A stretch of 64,000 nucleotides of DNA. It comes from Crotophaga sulcirostris (lineage: Eukaryota > Chordata > Aves > Cuculiformes > Crotophagidae). This document shows positions 25,838 to 36,500 of the stretch, one piece after another. Under the pieces are notes generated by a model. The model was not told the DNA's origin, did no database searches, and saw only the letters and a program-made list of their open reading frames with translations. How positions within the stretch are numbered: the first letter of the stretch is position 1; every line of letters begins with the position of its first letter. The position numbers were made by a program, and so were the translations under genes. The stretch spans positions 1,253,274 to 1,317,273 of the forward strand of contig VYZB01000223.1 in the NCBI GenBank assembly GCA_013397455.1. The letters run 5' to 3'.

Positions 25838-26460
25838 CACAGAATCACAGAACGGTTTGGGTTGGACGGGACCTTAAAGCCCATCCAGTTCCATGCCCCT
25901 GCCATGGGCAGGGACACCTCCCACCAGCCCAGGCTGCTCCAGGCCCCATCCAACCTGGCCTTGAACACCTCCAGGGAGGGGGCACCCACAGCTTCCCTGG
26001 GCAACCTGTGCCAGGGCCTCGCCACCCTCATCGTGAGGAATTTCTTCCTAATGTCTAATCTAAATCTTCCCCCTTCCAGTTTAAAGCCATTCCACTTCAT
26101 CCTACCACTCCTTGCCCTTGTATAAAGCCCCTCCCCAGCTTTCCTGTAGCCCCTTCAGGTACTGGAAGGCCGCTATGAAGTCACCCAAGAGCCTTCTCCT
26201 CTCCAGGCTGAACAACCCCAACTCTCTCAGCCTGTCCTCATAGCAGAGGGGCTCCAGCCCTCTGATCATCTTTGTGTCCTCCTTTGGACTGGACCTGTTC
26301 CAACAATTCCATATCCTTCTTGTGTTGGAGTTTCCAGAACTGGACACAATACTCCACGTGGGGTCTCATGAGAGCAGAGTAGAGGGGGAGAATCGCCCCC
26401 CTCGATCTGCTGGCCATGCTACTTTGGATGCACCCCAAGATACGGTTAATGGGGAGAAAG
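25838..26460 (-). mobile_element. CR1 LINE remnant, 5'-truncated
   Basis: Minus-oriented CR1. The 3' end is at the left (AATCACAGAATCACAGAACGG then the GGTTTGGGTTGGACGGGACC tail). Minus-strand translation gives [19 protein letters not shown] near the right end and VGAPSLEVFKARLDGAWSS near the left. It is closely similar to the copy at 346-905, so both probably belong to one subfamily. It is inserted in the AT-rich microsatellite. Confidence 0.93.
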
Positions 26461-26526
26461 ATATCTATAGGGTGTGTGCATGTGTTTATATATGTGTATA
26501 TATATGTATGTATGTATATATATGCA
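26461..26526. repeat. GTATATAT microsatellite between two CR1 copies
   Basis: A short run of GTGTGTATATATATGTATGT-type sequence lies between the 5' ends of two CR1 copies pointing away from each other. Confidence 0.75.
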
Positions 26527-27013
26527 AATATGGACCCCTTACTACGAGAAAGACATTGAGGTGCTGGAGTACGTACAGAGAAGAGCAACGAGGCTGGTGA
26601 AAGGTGGGGAGAAAAAGTCTATCAGGGGGTGGCTGAGGGAACTGGGGTGGTTTAGCCTGGAGAAGAGGAGGCTGAGGGGACACCTCATCACTGTCTACAA
26701 CTGCATGAAAGGAGGTTGTGGTGAGGTAGGTGTTGGTCTCTTCTCCTGAGTGACAGGTGATAGGATGAGGGGAAATGGCCGCAAGTTGTGCCAGGGAAGG
26801 TTCAGATTAGGCATCAGGAAAAATTTCTGCACCGAAAGAGTGGTCAGGCACTGGCAGAGGATGCCCAGGAAAGTGATTGAGTCCCCATCCCTGGAGGTGT
26901 TTAAAAGACAGGCAGTTTCTCCGGGGTATGATTTAGTAGTGGACAGGTACTTCTGGACTCGACGATCTCAGAGGTCTTTTCCAACCAGGCTACTTATGAT
27001 TCTATGATTTTAT
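26527..27013 (+). mobile_element. CR1 LINE remnant, 5'-truncated
   Basis: Plus-oriented CR1 fragment ending in GATTCTATGATTTTATGAT at the right. Translation gives [31 protein letters not shown] and [18 protein letters not shown], with frame breaks. It differs in subfamily from the adjacent minus-oriented copy. It stops about 440 bp before the KIF16B start codon. Confidence 0.93.
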
Positions 27014-27155
27014 GATATATCCCAAATATAAGCCAGTAAATAAATAAATAAATACATAAATTAGTATGTATATGCATATATCCCCCAAATAAATAAGTAA
27101 GTAAGTGTGTATGTATATATACACCTCTCTTTGTATCTTTATATATACATCGAGG
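27014..27155. repeat. AT-rich microsatellite next to the KIF16B promoter
   Basis: Contains AAATAAATAAATAAATA, AAGTAAGTAAGT and GTATGTATATATAC runs. It separates the CR1 3' end from the CpG island. Confidence 0.75.
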
Positions 27156-27216
27156 GACAGCGCTGTGGAAAAGTAGCCGTCGCTACCCTTGTGCACCTCT
27201 TCCCTATGGGCGCCCT

Positions 27217-27280
27217 CCCAGCCTTCTTCTTCTTCTTCCTCTTTTCCTCCTCCCCCCCCCGCCCTCCGCCCCGCCGGGAG
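27217..27280. repeat. CT-rich mirror-like tract upstream of KIF16B
   Basis: Nearly pure pyrimidine run (CTTCTTCTTCTTCCTCTTTT followed by CCTCCTCC and a run of nine or ten C). Such tracts can form triplex or, on the G-rich strand, quadruplex structures, and are frequent in promoter nucleosome-free regions. Confidence 0.6.
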
Positions 27281-27338
27281 GAGCAACGCCTTGCGAGGTT
27301 GTTTGTCCCTGCGCTGCCCCCATCGCCGCCCGGCGGGG

Positions 27339-27352
27339 GTTGCCATAGCGAC
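27339..27352. promoter_or_regulatory. RFX X-box-like site
   Basis: GTTGCCATAGCGAC fits the X-box consensus GTNRCC(0-3 bases)RGYAAC with a single mismatch in the second half-site. It lies 104 bp before the KIF16B start codon inside the CpG island. RFX proteins bind such imperfect palindromes in promoters of cilium-related and other genes. Confidence 0.5.
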
Positions 27353-27386
27353 ATGGCCTAGGCCGAGGGGCGGCCCGCGCTCGGCC

Positions 27387-27409
27387 GGGCCGGGCGGGGC
27401 GAGTCCGGG
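27387..27409 (+). promoter_or_regulatory. G-quadruplex motif in probable 5' UTR
   Basis: Four runs of three or more G with loops of 2, 2 and 7 bases fit the usual G3+N1-7 rule. It ends 47 bases before the start codon and would be on the RNA strand if transcription starts upstream. Confidence 0.5.
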
Positions 27410-27448
27410 CCGGTGGCGGCGGGAGCGGGCCCGGGCGGCCCGGCGGGG

Positions 27449-27502
27449 ATGAGCCATGGCTTCGGTGAAGGTGGCCGTGCGAGTGCGGCCCATGAACCGC
27501 AG
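27449..27502 (+). other. Upstream ORF overlapping the KIF16B start
   Basis: An ATG seven bases before the KIF16B ATG opens a different frame. It runs 18 codons to the end of exon 1. After splicing it continues GGA GAA AGA CCT TAA in exon 2 (stop at 45855-45857), giving a 22-residue product. Its context (G at -3, A at +4) is weaker than that of the main ATG (G at -3, G at +4), so leaky scanning to KIF16B is expected. A further minimal ORF, ATG GCC TAG, is at 27353-27361. Confidence 0.5.
27456..27502 (+). CDS. KIF16B: KIF16B exon 1 (coding part)
   Basis: Encodes residues 1-15 and two bases of codon 16: [15 protein letters not shown], the first beta strand of the motor, whose RxRP contributes to nucleotide base binding. 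The ATG has G at -3 and G at +4. Donor AG|GTGAGT at 27503. The 5' UTR boundary is unknown. An out-of-frame ATG lies seven bases upstream. Confidence 0.95.
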
Positions 27503-30500
27503 GTGAGTGCGGCCCGGCCGCCCCGGCCTTTCCTGCGCCGGAGGGGCCGTGGGTCGGGGGGCGCGGAGGGGCAGCTCCGGCCGGGGCGGCGGCGGGGTCT
27601 CCCGGCGCGGGCTGAGCGGCTCCGCCCGCAGAGGCTCCGGGTGCGGGAGCGCTTCTCCGCCCCTCCGGCTGGGATTCGCTCCCCCTTGTGCCGGGGGGCG
27701 CGGGGGCTCTCCTGGAAAGCTCGCTCTGGCACGGTTCGGTCAGGTCCCCGGGGGAGCTGTGGGTTCCCCCCCCCCCCCCCTCCCGGAGGTGTTCAAGGCC
27801 AAGTTGGCTGGGGCCTGGAGCAGCCTGAGCTGGTGGGAGGGGTCCCTGCCGACGGCAGCGGTTGGAATTGGATGGGCTTTAAAGTCCTTTCCAATCCAAA
27901 CCATTCTATGATGGAACAGAGTCAGTACATCCCCCTTTAAATTGCTGGCTTTATGGTCCCTTCCAGCCCAAACCGTTCAGTGATTCTGTGGTCTCAGGCT
28001 CTGGTGCGTCTGACACGTTTGTATTGAGCAAAAGGTTACTCTGGGGAAAGGTAGGAAACCGTAGGAAGGGAAGGGCCTGCCAAGAGTGCACGCCCTGGCT
28101 TCTGAATTGTGACAGAAAACTGCTGTTTCGTTTCATCGAGGAACTGCAACCTCTTCCACCGACCTGAAAGAGAGATTTTCTGGTTCATTTGTACTGGCAG
28201 CTTTTGTGGAGGAGCCATCATGGTAAAGGTTATTAGCAGGCTACTTAAACTCGAAGTGTAAGAGAGGCAGTCTGCCCTTTTTCCTGTGTTTAAAAGAGTT
28301 TATCACACATCTGGAGTTCTATCCGGGAAACAAACACTTTTTCTTTGTTGAAATAAATACATAATATGCATAATGGAGTTAATTTTTAATGATACCATTT
28401 AAGAACCATATTTAGAAAATGATCAGATTGTCCCGGCAGTGCTCTTACTCCTTGTGTTGTTCTGAAATGATGTAGCCAGTTAAAAGAGTTTTAAAAGCAC
28501 AGGCAGCCAGTCAGGCTCCCACTCTTCCTTCCACCTGACCTGAATTAGGTATTTAAAAAACCTAATTTGCCAAGTTCTGAAAGTGAGTTGATCTCTTGTC
28601 ATTTTCAATGGGGGAAAAACAAACCTTGTGAAAATATAGTGGATGAAGACTGGGAGGGGGGAGTATTGCAGGTTGGTTTCAAGTAGTGTAGGCAGTTTGA
28701 TGGAGCCGAGTTGTCACGTTGAGTTTATAATCTTGTCACAGCCTCCTGCTTTCCCCCACTACTTTCCCTGAGTTTAACCATATGTTTCTTATAAATTTCT
28801 AAAATTATTCTGTATATACACCTCACCTTTCTTTAGAGAATCTCTGACAACTGGTAGACTAAGTCTGAACTGTTGATAAGACTTGTTATTTGCACTGTTT
28901 TGGTAGCGCAGAGATGTTTTGTGGACTAGAATGGTGATCTGTTAAGAGACAGAAGAGAGAGGGAAATGGAAAGTGTGTGGCAGAAAGGAAAAGGGCTGGG
29001 AATTGTGATAGGCAGTGGAAACACCAGCTCATAAAGTGTGAGCAGAAGTTTGCAAGTGTTGTGGCAAAAGAATATTAGAATTACTCTAGACCTCGTGTTG
29101 AGAATGTACATTGGAGGATGGCTTGGATGGGACTAGATCAGAGCATATCTAGAAAATGGTGAAAGTTGTGATATGGTGGAGAAGAGTGAACCTAAGAGCA
29201 GGATAGGCAGAGGCCTGATGTGATCAACATCGTCTTTGACACAGTGTGCAATGAGTAAGCTGTGAATAAACTTATTCTGAAGACTAGTAAGGGTCTGATT
29301 ATGGAAAGAAGCAAACGTTGAAGAGCCTTCCAGTTTCAGCTTGTTAAAACCTTGCTATTTATGGGATGGTGCTTGATGTGTATAGAACATTGTCAGGAAG
29401 CTCGATTCAATGTCATGGGATATTGCTTCTAAGTCTTGATTTTTCAGAGGCACGATTGCTGTTCCCCATGGCACCCGGTACCGCAGCCTGGGAGCAGTGC
29501 TGGGGTCAGTGGTGCTCTTCTGCTTCCGTCAGTGCTGGACTTGAGTGCTGCATATTGTAAAACTGAGATCCTGCCTTAAAGGTTCCCATAACTTTTTCTA
29601 TTGCAATACTGAAGGTATTGTGTACCGTAATCCAGGAGCAGTAATCGTATTTTGCTTGTATTGGTTTCCCCTGTACGTGTCTTCTCTCAGCTGTGCTCCC
29701 TTACCTTTTGTGGGTCACTGCCGTGTTTAACGGAGGAAGGACCTTTCTGCCTGTGCAAAGGAATTTTCCAGTTGGGTGTTCATTCTGCAGCCCTTATTTG
29801 CAAAATCTCTAACATGATACTGTGTAGAGTTAAATGTAATTTTGTCTGTGTCTCTAAATGTGCTTTGGTTTGTTCGAAGCTTAATCATATAATGCAGCTT
29901 ATTTCATGAGTCATTTTTAATTAGAGAAGACAGAGTTAATGAATGGTTATTGCTAAGACTCCTGCATTATGGAGCAGTTGCACTGTGTGGTGTCATGCTA
30001 ATTGTGTAATAAGTTATGAACGTGGATCTTGGAATGAATCATGTGATAGGGAGGGGGTGGTTGTGTAAGGATTGCTTGCTGTTCCATTGCTTAGATGACA
30101 AACTTCAGTCTTTTCTTCTGCTGTGATATATTTTTAGTCTTTTAATTCTCTGACTTGACCTGGGAGGAATTTGTTCATTTCAGTACTGTTGTCGAAACCC
30201 TTGACCATTCTTCTTGAAGTAGTTAGCATCCCAAATTATTCTACACAGAGGTTACACTGAAGTTTTTTGACTGTATCTCTGGATAATGTAATAAAAACTA
30301 CGCCTAATGGCTTTACAGATACCACTTTGAAACCAGTTGTGAGCGTGAGCTTAGAAAGTTTAGTTACTTGGTGAATCTCCATCTGTCCTTTGGTTTTCCT
30401 AAGTCAGTAGCAAACTGCAGTAACAGCCTTTGAGTCTGCATATATTTTAATGTTTCTGTAAAGGGACTAAAAACCTGGAAGCTGACAGAAGACTAGGTTT

Positions 30501-33500
30501 ACTTCATCAAATAGGAATCTGCAGGGAGGTGAGGTTGGTTGGTTGATGCATTTTGCTCTGGCAAGTTAATGGGCTTGGTTACCATTATGTATAAGGTTCA
30601 TTTTCCGAAACAGTCATTAGAAGCATTCATTTGTCATCTTATAATTTGGAGGACTTGACTGGAGAATCCCGTATCTGGTCTCACAAAATACTGTTTCTCA
30701 CCAAGATTCTGTCATTCCTCAGAATGACCATTTCCTGGGCAAAATAATGGGGTTATAGAGGCATGCACTCAGCCTCGAGGCACTTTTCAGCTTTGGGTTA
30801 CTGGTTACTAGTCACTGACTTCTGCATAGTGTGAGCTATTTGGGGTCCTGTTAAGCCTAACCTAATTCCAGGCCCTCTGTTTTGTATTATGCACTGCATC
30901 TGCACATTTCAAAGAAATACATTGCTTTATGTTCACCTGTTCAGAGTCTTTTGAGAAGGATGAGAGAGTAATCTTTTCTTCCATTTTATGTCATGTTTTC
31001 TCTGCATGAAAACTAGGATTCAGTTAGTGTTCAGGAAAACCAGTTTTATAATTTTTGTGTTAGGTAAATAAAACTATCTAAAGTATGCTAAAGAAGAAAA
31101 AATATTTTGATATTTAAGAAAGGAAATATAAACTTGATTATTTCAGATACAATCACTAATTCTTGTGCTCCTCAATTTCTTACACCCGATAGCTCTGTTC
31201 TATTTGGCTTTTAATTCATGAAGTAATAGAGGAAAAAAAAGATTTTTTTTGGTTTTAAACCTTTTTCATCTGTTTCTTGCATTTGCATAAAATAATTATT
31301 GTATTTAGCTGTTTGAACAAATTAAATGAGGGTCATATGCTGTACTTACCTGCAGAAGGTGCAGCTGATGTTAGAATGTGCATTTGTACTGCGTTAAATT
31401 TCCCTTTCTTGTGCTTATCCAGTGCTCTTGGTGTTTTTAAATGCTTATGTAAATTAGCTGTGCAGACTTTTCCATAGGTCCATTCTTATTCCCAATAGAA
31501 TGAACAAGATATTCCAATTTGATTTATTTTTTAAATGGTCAGTTTTTAACCCTGCACGCACACACTCCTTAGATTTGCTCTCTAGACAGAAGTGACTGGT
31601 GGGGACGGCAGAAATGTGTGTTGGGGCTTGAGTGTTCAGTGTTGTTATAGTCAGTCTCAGTTACCATGTGAAGATTAACAGCTTTTTTGTTTGATAGTGG
31701 GGAGACAGAGAAAATATGTTTTATGGCTTAAAGAGGGCTTTTGAATGACTTGGATTTGTTTGGATTAAAATCCATGCTGATGCTTTATTCCACAAATACA
31801 TTCTGTACGATTATTCATTATAAGTAAGGCTGGCCCTCTTGGTTTTACTTTATTACACTTCTCTGTTATGCTTGTAAGTCTGAGTAACTCTTCTACATGC
31901 AGAGCTGGAGTTAGAGTACCTTGGGACGTTAGGGCCAACGTTATATTATCTTTAAAAATAACTGCTTGCACAATCCAAGCTTTAGTATCGACAGCAGAGA
32001 TTTCAAAGGCTCAAATTAATATAGCAATGCAAAGGACAGAGATATAAAATAGACTGCTTCACTTTACAAGGAACATGTGACTGGAGTGTTTTTGTAGCGG
32101 CAAAAAGAGATAAACAAGTAAACAGTGAAGAGCCCCTGAAGTCTTAATTTCCATTCTGAATGTTTACAAGTGATTTAGGTATGTGCTTGCTGGGAGCATG
32201 AAAGTTATATAACTATCGATGCTTTTTAGAATTGAGAAGAGAAGCAAAAGAAAAACACAGAGAATATATTATAGAATTTCCAATGCACGGAAGAGGGGAA
32301 TGATTTGATTTCTCATGATGAATTGCTGTATCTAAAATATAGGTTTCTGTGTATGTTTTTTTTTTTATTTTCATGAATTTATAAAGATAGTGTTTGGACA
32401 AAACATGTATAACATCAGTGTAACACAGGTAGAGTGAGAAAAATGAGTGATTACAAGCAACCATAGTTAAATATCTTACTTGTTTGCTGCTTCTGTTTCT
32501 GAGCACTGATTGTTGTTTGTTACTCTTAAGAGGCATTCAGAGTGACAGCAAAAGCTTAACCCAGAGCTTAAGTATGGCCACGTATTGCAGTACTTTAACT
32601 TTCTAAACTACAGTACCAGTAAGAATAAACCATTTATCAGCAAGCTGAGTTTGCTATTTCTTATCTTAAGGCTTCAAACTTCCATTTTAATAATGGTGCT
32701 TGTGATTGGATTTATAGTCATGTACAATTTCTCTACTATAAAAAGAGGTTGAAAGATCTGTAAGGATAGATGAGGCTCCAGTGTGCCTGGGGGGGTGTGG
32801 TGCTCTCTCTTGCCTCTGCCTTTGTCTGTGGGTGAGTCTGAACCCAATAAAAATCTACTTTGCTGACCTGTCAGGATTAACTAACTGTTCTGAATGTGAC
32901 TTTTTCACCTTGCCATATTTTGTGTCCAAAACCTTGGCCCTATTTAATGACCTCCAGCAGATTTTTCCTTTTGAAAAAGTGTTCAGAGTAGATGCACTTC
33001 TCTCCTTGGAAGTAAGCTATGCATATATTTGTATATGTAAGGACCTTCATCAGTGTGCTACTTCTGTTAGCATTGGACCAGTGCATAAAGGTGTAAACTC
33101 TGATCTGAGTTCTTGAATCATGTAAAGTTGATACTAGTGGAACTTGAAGTCTGAAATTAAAAATGTTTTTAGTTTCTTAAGATAAATAGAAAATTTCTTA
33201 GTGTATTATCTTTCACCTCTTCAAAAGATAACATCTACAACCTTTCCCTCATCCACTAGGCAGGTCACCTGCTTCTAGGAGGAGATCAAGTTGGTCACAC
33301 AGGACCTGCCCTTCATGAACTCATGCTGACTAGGCCTGATCCCCTGGTTGACCTGTACTTGCCTGGTGAGCACACTCAAGATGAACCACTCCATAGTCTT
33401 TCCTGGTACCGAGGTCAGGCTGAGAGGCCTGTAATACCCTGGATCTGATTTCTGGCCCTTCTTGTAGATGTGTGTCACACCGGTAAACCTCCAGTCATCT

Positions 33501-36500
33501 GGGACCTCCCCTGTTAACCAGGACTGCTGATAAATGATGGAGAGTGGCTTGGAAAGCTCCTCCACCAACTCCCTTGGTACTCTTGGGTGGATCCCATCCT
33601 GTCCCATAAGACTTGTGAATGTCCAGGTGGCATAGCATGTCGTTGACTGCTTTCTCCTGGTTTGTGAGTGGTTTATTCTGCTCTCCATCCCTCTCTTCCA
33701 ACTCAGGGGGTTGAATATCCTGGGGATAACTGGTCTGACTATTAAAGACTGAGACAAAGAAAGCATTAAGCAACTCAGCCTTTTCCTCATTCTCGATAGC
33801 AATGTTCCCCTCCATATTCAATAAAGGATGGAGATCCTCCTTGGCTCTCTTTTTGTTGTTGATGTATTTGTAAAAACATTTTTTTGTTGTCTCTTACAAG
33901 TGGCCACATTGAGGTAGACCTGGGCTTTTGACTTTCTGATTTTCTCTCTGCATGACCTAACGAGATCCTTGTACTCTTTCTGAGTTGCCTGCCCTTTCTT
34001 CCAAAAGTGATAAACTGTCTTCTTTTTCTTGAGTCCCAACAAAAGCTCCCTGTTCAACCAGGCTGCGTGTCTTCCCCGCTGATTCATCTTGCGGTGCATG
34101 GGGACATGCTGCTCCTGTGCTTTTAAGATTTCCTTCTTGAAGAATGTCCAGCCTTTGCCCTTCAGGACCCTTTCCTAAGGGACTCTCTCAAACATTAATG
34201 TGAACAAGCCAAAGTCTGCCCTCTGGAAGTCCATGGTAGTGGTTTTGCTGACCCTTCTCCTTACTTCACCAAGAATAGAGAACTCTATCATTTCATGATT
34301 GCTAAGCCCAAGACGACCTCCAACCACCACATGTCCCACCACTCCTTCTCTGTAAGCAGCAGGTCAAGTGAGGTACTTCCTGTGGTAGCATGTGTCAAAA
34401 AAGTTATCTTCTACACAATCCAGGAACCTTCTAGACTGTATCTTCCCTGCTGTGTTGTGTTTCCAGCAGATATCCGTTATGTTGAAGTTGCCCACGAGAA
34501 CAAGGGGCAGCTATTTTGAGATTTGCCAGCCACTTGCAGAATGCTTTGTCAACCTCTTCATCCTGTTCAGGTGGTCTGTAACAGACTCCCAGCAGGATAG
34601 CTGTCTTGCAGGCCTTCCTTACCCATAAGCACTCGATCTTATCATCACAATCATTTGAGTTCTGTACATTCAAACCCTCCCTAATATGCAGAGCCACCCC
34701 ACCAGCTCTCCTTCCCTGCCTATGCCTTCTGAAGAGCTTATAGCGATCCTTTGCAGACCTTAAGTCATGGGAGTCATTCCACCATGTTTCTGTGATGGCA
34801 AATAAGTTGTAGCTATCCTGCTGCACAGTGGCTTCCAGCTCTTCCTGTTTGTTGCCCATGCGGTGTGCATTGGTGTAGGGTCACTTGAGCTGGGCTACTG
34901 CTTTCACCCCGAACATGGGCATGATACACTTAGGCTTATCTCTGGTGAGTCTAGTTCTATTCCCTTCCCTCTTCAAACTTTGTTTAAAGCCCTCTCAATG
35001 AGCCCTGTCAACTCACTAGTGAGAATCGTTTTCTCTCTTTGAGACAGCTGAACTCCATCTGTGGCCAGCAGGCCCAGTGCTGTGTAAACCTCCCCATGAT
35101 CAAAACCCACAAAATTCCACTGATGACACCAGCCTCTGAGCCTTGTGTTTATCACATCAGTTTTCCTGTTCCTTTCAGTATTCTTCCCTGCTACTGATAG
35201 GACTGAGGAAAACATTACCTGTGCTTCTGATCCTTCGACCAATTGTCCCAGTGCTCTGAAGTCCCTTTCGTTTAGCCTGGAGAAGAGGAGGCTGAGGGGA
35301 GACGTTATTGATCTCTACAACTACCTGAAAGGAGGCTGTAGTGAGGTGGGTGTTGGTCTCTTCTCCCAAGTAACAAGTGATAGGATGAGAGGAAGTGGCC
35401 TTAAGTTATGCCAGCAGAAGTTTAGATTGGATATTAGAAAACATTTCTTTACCAAAAGAGTGGTAAAGCATTGGAACAGGCTGCCCAGGGAAGTGGTGGA
35501 GTCACCATCCCTCGAGGTGTCCAGAAAGCATGTAGACATGGAATTTCAGGTCATAGTTTAATAGACATGGTGGTATCGCGCTGGTGGTTGGATGTGATGA
35601 TCTTAGAGGCCTTTTCCAACCTCTATGATCCTATGATTCTATAAGAGGAGAGAACAGCAGGAAGAGTTTTATTCTACAATATGATCATGCACGCTTTCTC
35701 AGGACAGGTCCTCAGTACAGGGTGAACCAGAGGAGCAGGCATCAGAATGACAATGTACACGTCGTCTCTCCTTAATGATCACTTACTTTGACCTGAGCTG
35801 AGTAAAGGTGTCAGTTATGGTTGGCAGTGATACCCGGTGGGTATGACCAGGTTTTCAGGTGGTGTTAAGAGCAGTGGGCTGCTTCTTTCCTTTGGCCTTG
35901 GCAGCTCAGCACAAATATCTAGTACTTGCTCAGTTTTAAGAAAGAAGTGTAGAATCTGATCTGTATTTCTCTGTAGGTAAAAAGAAATGATTGGTGTCTG
36001 GCCCTCTGTTTAAGGTGTAGAACTCTCAGAGGAATGGAGAGGTGGGTAGGACAGACAGATGTGCCTTTTCCAAAGTTGGTCCATGGTTTTGATGGTAACT
36101 GACCAGTGCTAGGGAGGGCTCTGCTTGTTAGAAGTGGTGAGAACTTGTGTTCCTCGAGCATGGGTACCACCAACAAATTGTGACATAAACAATTGTAATT
36201 ATGTAAAAATGCCCACAAAGATTATAAAATTAGTCTCGATGGTAGTTTATGGCTGTTGTTATCACTGTCTGTAGTTCTGGAATAAAGGTGCAATTGAGCT
36301 AGCAGTGTTTGCTAGGAAGCATAGGTGCTATGTATTGTGAGGTTCCTCTAAATGATGTCTATAGGAGTCATATATTTGAGAGAGGGATGTAGTATGCTGT
36401 GTTATAAGGCTGAAAGCAGACCATTTAAAAATTGAGGAAAGGCTGGAGAACTTGCTGTTGAAGCAAATAAAATAGAAGCAACAGCTTGCTCACAGCAGAG

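Larger units (their letters stand above)
27170..27740. promoter_or_regulatory. KIF16B: CpG island and promoter of KIF16B
   Basis: Sharp change from AT-rich repeats to CpG-rich sequence spanning the first coding exon. No TATA box is seen, so dispersed initiation is likely. Within it are a CT-rich tract (about 27217-27280), an RFX X-box-like site, a G-quadruplex motif and the start codon. The transcription start cannot be fixed from sequence alone but is probably between 27250 and 27440. Confidence 0.8.

Noticed and set aside
27002..27493. 163-codon minus-strand frame over the KIF16B promoter
   Set aside because: GC-rich and microsatellite composition explain it; no domain or antisense splice pattern was seen.
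27413..27940. 175-codon plus-strand frame across exon 1
   Set aside because: It reads through the exon-1 splice donor and a CR1 tail in a GC-rich region with few stops. Only its upstream-ATG part is kept, as a possible upstream ORF.
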